A stretch of 64,000 nucleotides of DNA from Nitrospirillum amazonense. GTDB lineage: Bacteria; Pseudomonadota; Alphaproteobacteria; Azospirillales; Azospirillaceae. Every line of letters starts with the position of its first letter. Position 1 is the first letter of the stretch. The stretch spans positions 85,282 to 149,281 of the forward strand of contig NZ_VITN01000018.1 in NCBI RefSeq assembly GCF_007828045.1. The letters are read 5' to 3'. The notes beneath the pieces were generated by a model. The model was given only the letters and a program-made list of their open reading frames with translations, ran no database searches and was not told the DNA's origin. A program made the translations under genes and the position numbers. Positions 56,501 through 64,000 of this stretch are shown piece by piece.

Positions 56501-59500
56501 GCCATAGCCATCGGCAGCGGCACGGTCCTGGCGGCCCAGGCCGGCGTCCAGACCCTGATCTACATCAGCGGCGCGGGTACGCTGGGCACCCTGTCCAACA
56601 GCGGCACCGTCCAGGGCAACATCAACAACACCGGTTCGGCCGATCTGAACATCCGGGGTGGCAGTGGTGCCACCGGCGGCACGTTCACGGGCGCCGGCGG
56701 CACGCTGGGCACCATCACCAACACCAACAGCAACGTGGTCCTCTCGGGCGGCAACGTGTACCTGGCGGATCAGGTCAACGTCGGCAGCGGCCTGTTGTAC
56801 AACACCGGCGCGACGCTGAGCGTGGCGCCGGGCGTGACGGTCACGGGCAACTATCTGCAAAACAATGCCAACGGCACCCTGGTCCTGGGCGTGGGCGCCC
56901 CCTTGGTGGTCAGCGGCGGCGCCACCATCAGCGACGGCTACGTCAAGGTCGGCAGCTTCGACAGCTTGACCAACCATGTGGCGGGCGAAACCACGATCCT
57001 GGTGCAGGCGGGTGCGGCCTCCAGCTACAGCCTGGTCAGCAGCCAGACCGTGCCGGTGGTCCAGTCGAACGTGGGCGGGCTGGGCGTCATCGGCACCCAG
57101 GTGGGCAATAACCTGCAGGCCGTGGTCGAGAACGACTACTTCGGCACCTCTGCCGCCGCCTTCACCCAGGCCGGCACCATCGTGCTGGGCACCAACAGCC
57201 AGGCCAGCGCCGCCCTGTACGTGGCGGGCACGGCCACCATCGGCATCCTGACCAACACCGGCGTGCTGAACGGCGAGGCCAACTTCGGCAACGGCATCTT
57301 CATGGGGTCGGCGGGCACGCTGGGTGCTTCCATCGGCACGCTGGTCAACAGCGGCATCATCGCCGGCCGCGTCGGTGTCGCCAACTACAGCGGTGTCATC
57401 GGCACCATCGACAACAGTGGCCAGATCCTGGACAGCCTGCCCAACTCGGGCATCTACAACAGCAACACCATCACCCTGGTGAACAACCGGGCGGACGGCA
57501 CCATCGCCGGCGCCTACGGCATCGCCAACAGCAACCTGCTTGGCACCATTCTGAACGCCGGGCTGGTCGCCGGCTCCGTCACCAGCGGGTCGAGCACCGC
57601 GGTGGGCATCGCCAACTACGGCACGATCAACACCCTGACCAACAGCGGCCGCATCGTGGGGACGGCCGCCCGGATCGCGGACGGCGTGCTGAACTATGGC
57701 ACCCTGGGCACCCTGAGCAACGCCACGGGCGGCACCATCGTTGTCAGCGGCGCCATCGTCAGCGGCACCGGCAACGTCATCGCCGGCGTGGCCAACGGCG
57801 GCACCATCGGCACCCTGTCCAACAGCGGCTTGGTCACCGTCACCGCCAACAACACCGTCACCGGCTTCAACGTGGTGGCGGGCATCGCCAACCTGTCGGG
57901 CGGCACGATCAGCGTGCTGGCCAACGCCAGTACCATCGCCGCTACCGGCAGCATCACCGACTTCAACAGCTCCCGCCAGGCGGGCGTGTTCAACGCCGGG
58001 GTGGTCGGCACGCTGTCCAACACCGTGGGCGGGGTCATCAGCGGCCGGGCCCTCGGCGTGGACAACTATGCCAGCGGCAGCATCGCCCAATTCGCCAACG
58101 CCGGCACCATCACGTCCACCTCCCGCTCCGCCCTGTTCAACGAGGGCACGATCGGCACGCTGAGCAACAGCGGTGTCATCCGGGGCGCCAACACCGGTCT
58201 GTTGATGGGGGGCACCCGCAGCACCATCGTCAGCCTGATCAATGACGGCCTCATCCAGGGCGTGAACTCCCAGGGCGTCGCCCTCCTCGCCAACACCACC
58301 ATCGTCAGCCTGGTCAATACCGGAACCATTCTGGGCGGCAGTTCGGCCATCGACAATTTCGGCACCATCGGCACCCTGACCAATAGTGGGACCATCCAGG
58401 GTCAGACCGCGCTGCGCCTGGGCAGCGGCGGCACCATCGGCACCTTCACCAACAGCGGCACCATCGCCGGCTCCATCAAGAACGGCGCCTCCACCGCCCT
58501 GACCATCGGCGGCGGTGCGGGCACGGTGGTGGGCGTGCTGACGGGCAGCAGCGGCGGCGTGGGCAGCGCCGACAAGGGGCGGATCACCAGCACGGGCGCC
58601 GACCTGGTGTTCAGCGGCGGCAACCTGTTGCTGAACGACGACATCACTGCCACCGGCCGCACCGTGGCCAACAGCGGCGCCTCCCTGCGCCTATCCAACA
58701 CCGTCATCGTCACCGGCGCCTATACGCAGGGCGCCACCGGCACGCTGGTGCTGGGCAGCGGCGCGCTGCTGTCGGTGACCGGTGCGGCCACCGTCACCGC
58801 GGGCACGGTCACCTCCAGCGGCTTCAATGCCGCCGGCAACTACCTGGCGGGTGGCAGCAACGTCACCCTGGTGCAGGGCGGCGCCGGCTCGTCCTACAAC
58901 ACCACGGTGGTGGCGGGCGGCGGCATCACCGGCTTGGGCCTGACCGGCAGTGTGTCGGGCAACAACCTGCTGGCCGTTGTCGGCAACGACTATGTTGGCG
59001 GCTCACAAGGTTCCATCGTCAACAGCGGCTTGCTGAGCTATAGCGGCGCCAACACGGGTGCCGTCTACGTGGCCGGTACCGGCAGCCTGGGCACCCTGGT
59101 CAACAGCGGCACCATCGCCGGTTCCATCGCGGTGGAGGTGGCGTCGGGCGGTACCCTGGGCCAGGTGGTCAACACCGGCATCGTCAGCGGCAACCTGGTC
59201 AACCTATCGACCAACGGGCTTGTCCTGTCGGGCGGCACGGTCGCCGGCACCTACGCCGGTGGCACCATCACCAGCACCTTGGCCAACGTGACCCTGGCCT
59301 CGGGCGCCATGGTTCTGGCCGACGCGGTCAATGTCGGGGCCGGCACGCTGGTCAATGGCGGCGCCAGCGTCCAGTTGGCCTCCATCGTCAGCGTCACCGG
59401 CAACTACAGCCAGTCCACCGGAACGCTGGTGCTGGGGACGAGCGGCGAATTGGTGGTCAGCGGTGCCGCCGTCATGACCGGCGGCGCCGTGGCTGCGACC

Positions 59501-62500
59501 CTGTCCGCGACGGCCAACTACCTGGTGGGCCAGGGCGGCACCACGCTGGTGGCCGGCGGCGTCGGGTCCAGCTACAGCGGTGTCAGCCTGCAGGCCAACA
59601 CCATCGCCGGCCTGGTCGCCGCCGCGGGTGGCGTGGGCACCAACCTGGTGGTGACGGGGGCCAACGACTATGTCGGGACCCTGCTGCCCACGCTGGACAA
59701 CAGCCTCAGCATCGGCGGGGCCGGCATACAGACGGCCCTGTTCGTGCGCGGCACGGGCAGCATCGGCACGGTCAGCAACAGCGGCACGCTGGCGGGCGTC
59801 GGCGCCGTCACGGGCTACGGCGCCTCCATCGCCGGCACCATCGGCACCCTGACCAACAGCGGCGTCGTCAGCGGCGACGGCACCAACGGCGGCTATGGCC
59901 TGCTGAACCGGGGCACCATCGCCACGCTGATCAACACGGTGGGCGGCACCTTCGCCGGCCTGGCGGGCACGGTGGGCTATGGCCTGATCAACCTGAGCAT
60001 CCTGAACACCGTCGTCAACTATGGCCTGCTGACCGGCCATGACGGCGGCCTGCAGAACATGGGCACCATCCAGCTGCTGGACAACGCGGCCGGCGGCACC
60101 ATCCGGTCCAACAGCGCCAGCGCGCAGCAGGGGCTGCGCAACGACGGCACCATCGTCACGCTGCTGAACGACGGCCTGATCGGCAACAACTACGGCCTGT
60201 TCCAGGCGGCGGGCACGATCCAGACGCTGGTGAACAACGGCACCATCGCGGCCAACGCCAGCGGCGTGTACATGAGCGCCGCCATCGGGACCATCAGCAA
60301 CAGCGGCACCATCACCGCGGCGCACAAGGCCATCGTGGCCAACTCGACCCTGACGGCGCTGCTGAACAGCGGCACGCTCAAGGGCACGCAGGCGCTGGCC
60401 ATCGGCGTGAACGGCCGTGTGGGCACGCTGGTCAACAGCGGCGTGATCCAGGGCAACATCGTCAATACCGGGACCGTCGGCCTGACCATCGGCGGCGGCA
60501 CCAACGGCACCATCGGCACCCTGACCGGCTTCACGGGCCGGGGCACCATCACCAACACCGCCGGCAACCTGGTGTTCTCCTCCGGCGACCTGCTGCTGAA
60601 CGACAACATCAATGTCGGCGCCAACACGGTGGCCAACACCGGCGCCAGTCTGTCGTTGGCCACCCTGACGACCGTCACCGGCACCTACAGCCAGACCAGC
60701 GGTACCCTGGCGGTGACCCCCGGCACCAGCCAGTTGATGGTCAACGGGGTCGCCAGCATCACGGGCGGCACGGTCAAGGCCAACTTCACCAGCGCCGGCA
60801 CCTACCTTGCCGGCGCCGCCACCTTGGTCAGCAGCAGCGGCGCCTCCTCCTACGCCGGCGCCGTCGTCACGGCCAACAGCGTCACGGGCCTCGCCACCGG
60901 CAGCAGCAGCATCAGCGGCAACGACCTGCTGTTGGCCATCAGGAACGACTATGTTGGCGGCGGCTTGGCGACACTGGCCAACACCAGCTCCATCGGCGGC
61001 GTCCAGACGGCGGCCTATATCGCCGCCACGGGCAGCGTCGGCACGCTCAGCAACAGCGGCACGCTGGCGGGCACCATCAATGCGCTGGCCATCAGCGCTG
61101 GCGGCAGCCTGGGTACGCTGGTCAACACCGGTGCCCTGCAGGGCAACATCACCAACGCCAGCACCAACGCCTTCACCATCCTGGGCGGCAACGGCGGCAC
61201 GGTGGGCACGCTGACCGGTTTCTCCGGCAGCATCGGCACGATCGCCAGCACCGGCGCCAACGTGGTCCTGGCCAGCGGCAACCTGCTGCTGAACGACCAG
61301 GTCAACGTCGGCGGCAATACCCTGGTCAACAGCGGCGCCTCGGTCCGGCTGGGCACCCTCCTCACCGTGACGGGCGCCTACAGCCAGTCGGCAGGCACCC
61401 TGGATGTGGGCGGTAACCGCCTGGTGGTCAGCAATGCCGCCAGCATCACCGGCGGTACGGTCGTCACCACGCTGTCCAGTTCCGTCAACTACATCGCGGG
61501 CCAGGTGGGTGGCACGCTGGTGACGGGTGGCGTCGGGTCGAACTACACCGGCGTCAGCGTTTCCGCCGGCACCATCTTCGGCCTGGCCGTGGGCGGCACC
61601 ACCAGCGGTACCAACCTGGTGGTCGTGGGGCAGAACGACTACATCGGCGGCAGCCTGGCCAGCCTGGGCAACACGGGCAGCATCGGCGGCGTGCTGTACG
61701 CGGCCTACGTCACCTCCACCGGCACCCTGGGCACCCTGAACAACAGCGGCACCCTGGCCGGCGTGGGCGCCAGCACCACGGCGGCGGGCGTGCGCAACGC
61801 CGGCAGCATCGGCACGCTGTCCAACAGCGGCGTCATCCGTGTCGCCGGCGCGCACTTCAGCGACGCCCTCTACAACACCGGCACCATCGGCACGCTGCTG
61901 AACGCCGCCGGCGGCACCATCGCCGCCACCGTCACCGGTGCCGGTGTGCTGAACGTCGGGCTGATCGGCACCCTGGGCAACAGCGGCACCATCATCGCCG
62001 CCAGCTCTGGCCTGGAAAACATCGGCACCATCGCCACGCTGAACAACGCCGGCACCATCACCGGCAACACCGGTATCAGCAATGGCGGCAGCATCGGCAC
62101 GCTGATCAACAGCGGCCGCCTGAACGGCAACCTCGGCCTCTACCAGCACGGCGCCGTCATCGGCACCGTGATCAACAGCGGCGTGCTGGGCGGCAGCGCC
62201 GGCGTCTTCGCCAATTCCGGCATCAACACCTTCATCAACAGCGGAACGCTGCTGGGCACCAACAACAGCACCGGTGCCCTGTCGCTGGCGGGCAGCGCCA
62301 CGATCGGCACGCTGATCAACAGCGGCGTCATCAACGGCGACATCATCAACAACGGCGCGGGCGACCTGTCCATCGGCGGCGGCACATCCGGCACTGTGGG
62401 CACCCTGACCGGCGGCAGCATCACCAGCACGCTGCACAACGTGGTGTTCAGCAGCGGCGCCCTGGCGCTGGGCGACGCCATCAACGTGGGCGCCAACACG

Positions 62501-64000
62501 GTGCTGAACACCGGCGCCAACCTGGCGCTGGCCAGCACCGTCAGCATCACCGGCAACTACACCCAGTCGGCCGGAGCGCTGGTGGTCAGCCCCGGCGTCA
62601 GTGAACTTGTGGTCAGCGGCATCGCCAGCATCAGCGGCGGCAAGGTCAGCACCAGCCTGTCCAGCACCGGCAACTATCTGGCGGGCGCCAACTACACCCT
62701 AGTGCAGGGCGCCGCGGGTTCCAGCTACACCGGCGCGACCCTCACCGTCACGGGGGTGACGGGCCTCAGCTTCGGCACATCCATCGTCACCGTTGGCAGC
62801 AACGTCGATCTGCTGATGGCCTTCAACAACGACTATGTCGGCGGCACCCTCGCCTTCCTCAACAACCCCGGCACCATCAGCGCCAACACCGGCATCTACG
62901 TCACCAGCACCGGCTCGGTCGGCAGCCTGACCAATAGCGGCCTGCTGAATGGGCGCTACGCCTTCATCAACCAGGGCAGCGTCGGCACCCTGGTCAACAC
63001 CGGCGTGATCGCGGCGGGCAGCACCGGGGTCCAGGGCCAGGGCAACTACGGCACGGTCATCAACAGCGGCACCATCAGCGGCGCCGACGTGGCCGTGGCC
63101 TTCGGCGGGTCCGTCGGCACGCTGGTGAACAGCGGCCTGATCAGCGGCCCCGCGGCGGTCTATGACGGCAGCATCCTGGGCACCCTGGTGAACAGCGGCG
63201 TCATCCAGGGCGATATCATCAACGCCTCGGCCAACGCCCTGACCCTCCAGGGTGCTGTCGCAAGCACCTTGTTCGGCACCTTCACCGGCCAGTCGGGCCT
63301 GGGCAACATCACCAGCACGCTGGCCGACGTGGTGCTGGCGGCCGGCAACCTGGTCCTGAACGACCAGGTCGATGTCGGCAGCCATACGCTGGTCAACAGC
63401 GGCGCCATAGCTGAACTGACCAGCCTGGTCAACGTCACCGGCAACTACAGCCAGTCCGCCGGCGCGCTGTTGATCAACTACGGCAGCGCCCAACTGGCCG
63501 TCAGCGGTGCGGCGGTCCTGACCGGCGGCACCATCGCCGCCACGGGCGTGCCGGGCACCATCAACATGCTGGCGGGCGTGGGCGACACCGTGGCCCTGGT
63601 GGCCGGTGGCACCGGCTCCAGCTATACCGGCCTCAGCTACACCAGCGACGTGACGGGGATGGAGGTCACGGGCAGCGTCGGCGGCAACAACCTCTACCTG
63701 GCCGGCATCAACGACTATGTCGGCGGCAGCATCGGCACCCTCAGCAACACGGGCACCATCAACGCCAACAACGCCGTCTACGTGGCGGCGACGGGCAGCC
63801 TGGGCAGCCTGACCAACAGCGGCACGCTGCAGGGCGCCAACGCCGCCCTGAACAACCTGGGCTCCATCGGCTCCATCCTCAACGGCACGTTGGGCACACT
63901 GGGCATCATGGTGGGTGCGGTGGGTGTTGCCAACAGCGGCAGCATCGGCACGCTGGTCAGCTATGGTATCGTCACCGGCACCACCGGGGCGGCCGTGGAC
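53528..64000 (+). CDS. giant secreted repeat protein, autotransporter/adhesin type (3' end beyond window)
   Basis: From ATG 53528 (GGGAGTGGGG upstream) the frame was consistent at every point checked up to the window end: at least 3,491 codons with no stop seen. Residues 1-42 form a long signal (basic MAKQTVTRGRGTRKSQQ, hydrophobic core, APKSAWAAA). The rest is Gly/Thr/Asn/Ser-rich with endless variants of GTLxNSGxIxG, the pattern of a right-handed beta-helix passenger. About ten larger modules end in NDYxGG and share LLLNDxVNVG, VTGNYSQ and LVVSGAASITGG. A barrel or other secretion domain must lie downstream. Cysteines are nearly absent after residue 60. Function (adhesion, biofilm, surface layer) is inference. 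Confidence 0.9.
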   Translation, partial: MAKQTVTRGRGTRKSQQAVLLGASALAIGAGLAAPKSAWAAACGSFQSNSTVGSAANCTTFIWTGTLGTVINNGRLIGGATGSSSTLNAGFSIIGGKTLTGLFNNNIIGGTATAGGYAAIILTGTPTFTTTAGTISYGISAYTTVGTINNAATGTILSDGFGGALKIQNGVKIGGFTNDGTILANGNSAINLTGGSIGTLTNNGYIYSSVGGAVDVDVIVTISTIGTLINTGILRGNAGGTGALNVFGVVGSVNNSGTILNDSGPGVEVRNYGGYGPTATFHSHVGQDGTIATLTNSGTITGTAGVAIGAGGSIVSLVNTSTGTIRGSSTIVAGSTTAGAINVAATTGNPSVTHNGYLGTLNNAGLIVGGIYSTGGTIGGIRTIINSGTIQGNVTISNPLVLVGGTAGTIGTFGPGGTLATTLMGTAGISIAGGSLFLDDRLWVGANTLSNVGGDLTIAAGKILTGNYYQTLANSTLTTSGLTVTGRMTLARGTIVPSFSSTGNFIVGTAGNILFSSAIVNQSAVFAPVQKPAGANFSNITSGGTTLIYANPLSDYIGGAMGTLAVAQGGTLNGAGTISGTLVPTALYIASTGSLGTLSNSGVIRGDIINLSAIDLSIKGGTLTTIGTLAGYGGATGTITNTLSNVVLTSGNLLLNDTVNVGVNTLSNLGASLTIAPAGTISVTGNYAQTAGTLVLNNSRLVVSGGASITGGTVLASIDATQNYVVGDTATGGTVTLISAGAASTYTAAIRGTSPGINLGTVASGNDLVGAVRNDYIAGSYGTITNSGTLSSTTALYIAATGTLGALSNTGVIAGSIVNNSARDLILQGASGASYGTVTGTGGSIGVLRNTLSNVTLTGNVLLNDAVSLGANTLVNAGGNLRLDSIINVTGNYSQTGGTLLERSAVGGGQLIVSGAAVVSGATYSVVGAPAGYHYLQGPAGGTPIISGGAGSSYTSITYDSGITGLTLGGYTQGTSLWGSILNDYVGDSLAAIAIGSGTVLAAQAGVQTLIYISGAGTLGTLSNSGTVQGNINNTGSADLNIRGGSGATGGTFTGAGGTLGTITNTNSNVVLSGGNVYLADQVNVGSGLLYNTGATLSVAPGVTVTGNYLQNNANGTLVLGVGAPLVVSGGATISDGYVKVGSFDSLTNHVAGETTILVQAGAASSYSLVSSQTVPVVQSNVGGLGVIGTQVGNNLQAVVENDYFGTSAAAFTQAGTIVLGTNSQASAALYVAGTATIGILTNTGVLNGEANFGNGIFMGSAGTLGASIGTLVNSGIIAGRVGVANYSGVIGTIDNSGQILDSLPNSGIYNSNTITLVNNRADGTIAGAYGIANSNLLGTILNAGLVAGSVTSGSSTAVGIANYGTINTLTNSGRIVGTAARIADGVLNYGTLGTLSNATGGTIVVSGAIVSGTGNVIAGVANGGTIGTLSNSGLVTVTANNTVTGFNVVAGIANLSGGTISVLANASTIAATGSITDFNSSRQAGVFNAGVVGTLSNTVGGVISGRALGVDNYASGSIAQFANAGTITSTSRSALFNEGTIGTLSNSGVIRGANTGLLMGGTRSTIVSLINDGLIQGVNSQGVALLANTTIVSLVNTGTILGGSSAIDNFGTIGTLTNSGTIQGQTALRLGSGGTIGTFTNSGTIAGSIKNGASTALTIGGGAGTVVGVLTGSSGGVGSADKGRITSTGADLVFSGGNLLLNDDITATGRTVANSGASLRLSNTVIVTGAYTQGATGTLVLGSGALLSVTGAATVTAGTVTSSGFNAAGNYLAGGSNVTLVQGGAGSSYNTTVVAGGGITGLGLTGSVSGNNLLAVVGNDYVGGSQGSIVNSGLLSYSGANTGAVYVAGTGSLGTLVNSGTIAGSIAVEVASGGTLGQVVNTGIVSGNLVNLSTNGLVLSGGTVAGTYAGGTITSTLANVTLASGAMVLADAVNVGAGTLVNGGASVQLASIVSVTGNYSQSTGTLVLGTSGELVVSGAAVMTGGAVAATLSATANYLVGQGGTTLVAGGVGSSYSGVSLQANTIAGLVAAAGGVGTNLVVTGANDYVGTLLPTLDNSLSIGGAGIQTALFVRGTGSIGTVSNSGTLAGVGAVTGYGASIAGTIGTLTNSGVVSGDGTNGGYGLLNRGTIATLINTVGGTFAGLAGTVGYGLINLSILNTVVNYGLLTGHDGGLQNMGTIQLLDNAAGGTIRSNSASAQQGLRNDGTIVTLLNDGLIGNNYGLFQAAGTIQTLVNNGTIAANASGVYMSAAIGTISNSGTITAAHKAIVANSTLTALLNSGTLKGTQALAIGVNGRVGTLVNSGVIQGNIVNTGTVGLTIGGGTNGTIGTLTGFTGRGTITNTAGNLVFSSGDLLLNDNINVGANTVANTGASLSLATLTTVTGTYSQTSGTLAVTPGTSQLMVNGVASITGGTVKANFTSAGTYLAGAATLVSSSGASSYAGAVVTANSVTGLATGSSSISGNDLLLAIRNDYVGGGLATLANTSSIGGVQTAAYIAATGSVGTLSNSGTLAGTINALAISAGGSLGTLVNTGALQGNITNASTNAFTILGGNGGTVGTLTGFSGSIGTIASTGANVVLASGNLLLNDQVNVGGNTLVNSGASVRLGTLLTVTGAYSQSAGTLDVGGNRLVVSNAASITGGTVVTTLSSSVNYIAGQVGGTLVTGGVGSNYTGVSVSAGTIFGLAVGGTTSGTNLVVVGQNDYIGGSLASLGNTGSIGGVLYAAYVTSTGTLGTLNNSGTLAGVGASTTAAGVRNAGSIGTLSNSGVIRVAGAHFSDALYNTGTIGTLLNAAGGTIAATVTGAGVLNVGLIGTLGNSGTIIAASSGLENIGTIATLNNAGTITGNTGISNGGSIGTLINSGRLNGNLGLYQHGAVIGTVINSGVLGGSAGVFANSGINTFINSGTLLGTNNSTGALSLAGSATIGTLINSGVINGDIINNGAGDLSIGGGTSGTVGTLTGGSITSTLHNVVFSSGALALGDAINVGANTVLNTGANLALASTVSITGNYTQSAGALVVSPGVSELVVSGIASISGGKVSTSLSSTGNYLAGANYTLVQGAAGSSYTGATLTVTGVTGLSFGTSIVTVGSNVDLLMAFNNDYVGGTLAFLNNPGTISANTGIYVTSTGSVGSLTNSGLLNGRYAFINQGSVGTLVNTGVIAAGSTGVQGQGNYGTVINSGTISGADVAVAFGGSVGTLVNSGLISGPAAVYDGSILGTLVNSGVIQGDIINASANALTLQGAVASTLFGTFTGQSGLGNITSTLADVVLAAGNLVLNDQVDVGSHTLVNSGAIAELTSLVNVTGNYSQSAGALLINYGSAQLAVSGAAVLTGGTIAATGVPGTINMLAGVGDTVALVAGGTGSSYTGLSYTSDVTGMEVTGSVGGNNLYLAGINDYVGGSIGTLSNTGTINANNAVYVAATGSLGSLTNSGTLQGANAALNNLGSIGSILNGTLGTLGIMVGAVGVANSGSIGTLVSYGIVTGTTGAAVD
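55190..63725 (+). repeat. ten NDYxGG-punctuated modules in the giant gene
   Basis: Motif copies begin at about 55187, 55847, 56474, 57131, 58985, 59663, 60944, 61634, 62828 and 63710. Most neighbours are 627-690 bases apart (about 210-230 codons). Larger gaps (1,854, 1,281, 1,194 and 882) are filled by additional short GTLxNSG repeats. Modules are diverged, not identical, so the array looks old or diversified. Confidence 0.85.

Noticed and set aside
53774..58090. 1,438-codon minus-strand open frame
   Set aside because: It is antisense to the in-frame giant secreted protein. Its translation is low-complexity Gly/Ala/Asp/Val with no start signal or family, and it arises because the repeat codons contain no stops on the other strand.
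59204..62437. 1,077-codon minus-strand open frame
   Set aside because: Same reason: a shadow of the repeat gene, with monotonous GAD-type composition.
54000..63900. CRISPR-like array from regularly repeated motifs
   Set aside because: The repeats are diverged, in frame, of coding periodicity and without identical spaced direct repeats.

Overview
The window is high-GC DNA of alphaproteobacterial type. Supporting signs are SapC next to a TonB-dependent receptor, several large TonB receptors, a group-41 ECF sigma factor, NodT-type efflux lipoproteins and GGAAC promoter elements of EcfG type. A Rhodospirillales/Azospirillaceae member would fit, but that placement is inference. Most genes are single copy and in good frame. 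No rRNA, CRISPR array or intact insertion sequence is visible.

Layout. 1-2.5 kb: the end of an RND efflux pump, its outer-membrane lipoprotein, and a DNA-repair methyltransferase (ogt). 2.9-15.2 kb: a selenium island. It has a formate dehydrogenase-N operon whose alpha subunit reads through an in-frame TGA (fdnG-fdnH-fdnI-fdhE) and a complete selenocysteine kit: selD, tRNA-Sec (selC), selB and selA. Two less understood genes sit inside it: an ArsP/YraQ-type permease and a hypothetical. 15.3-21.5 kb: an outer-membrane barrel, SapC, a TonB receptor and its divergent LysR regulator. 21.6-23.1 kb: a PIN/RHH toxin-antitoxin pair with a 32-bp perfect palindrome upstream, and a class II aldolase.

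23.3-34.4 kb is an organosulfur (sulfonate) uptake and oxidation locus: two substrate-binding proteins, an SsuB/SsuC transporter, an SfnB-like flavoprotein, an SsuD-like monooxygenase and a 2-hydroxyacid dehydrogenase. It is interrupted by a hydrolase-OsmC fusion and by an SDR/LysR pair of different base texture. 34.5-36 kb: a carboxymuconolactone decarboxylase/AhpD gene and an ECF41 sigma factor, with a textbook ECF41 promoter in front. 36-39.5 kb: a small hypothetical, a second TonB receptor and a protein made of two tandem domains. 39.9-42.2 kb: a cysteine-dioxygenase-like enzyme and a four-domain rhodanese. 42.2-45.1 kb: a quinone oxidoreductase, a LysR regulator and an RcnA-type Ni/Co exporter with a likely RcnR/CsoR-type operator.

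45.3-52.7 kb looks like a stress block: a CBS-domain protein, a UdgX-type uracil-DNA glycosylase, two KGG-repeat proteins, an SDR, a GNAT acetyltransferase, an inducible-type amino-acid decarboxylase and PPK2. Several of these carry GGAAC promoter elements.

53.5-64 kb is one enormous open reading frame (at least 3,491 codons, running off the window). It encodes a secreted repeat protein of autotransporter/adhesin type, built from about ten large modules punctuated by an NDYxGG motif. Long minus-strand frames in this region are shadows of it.
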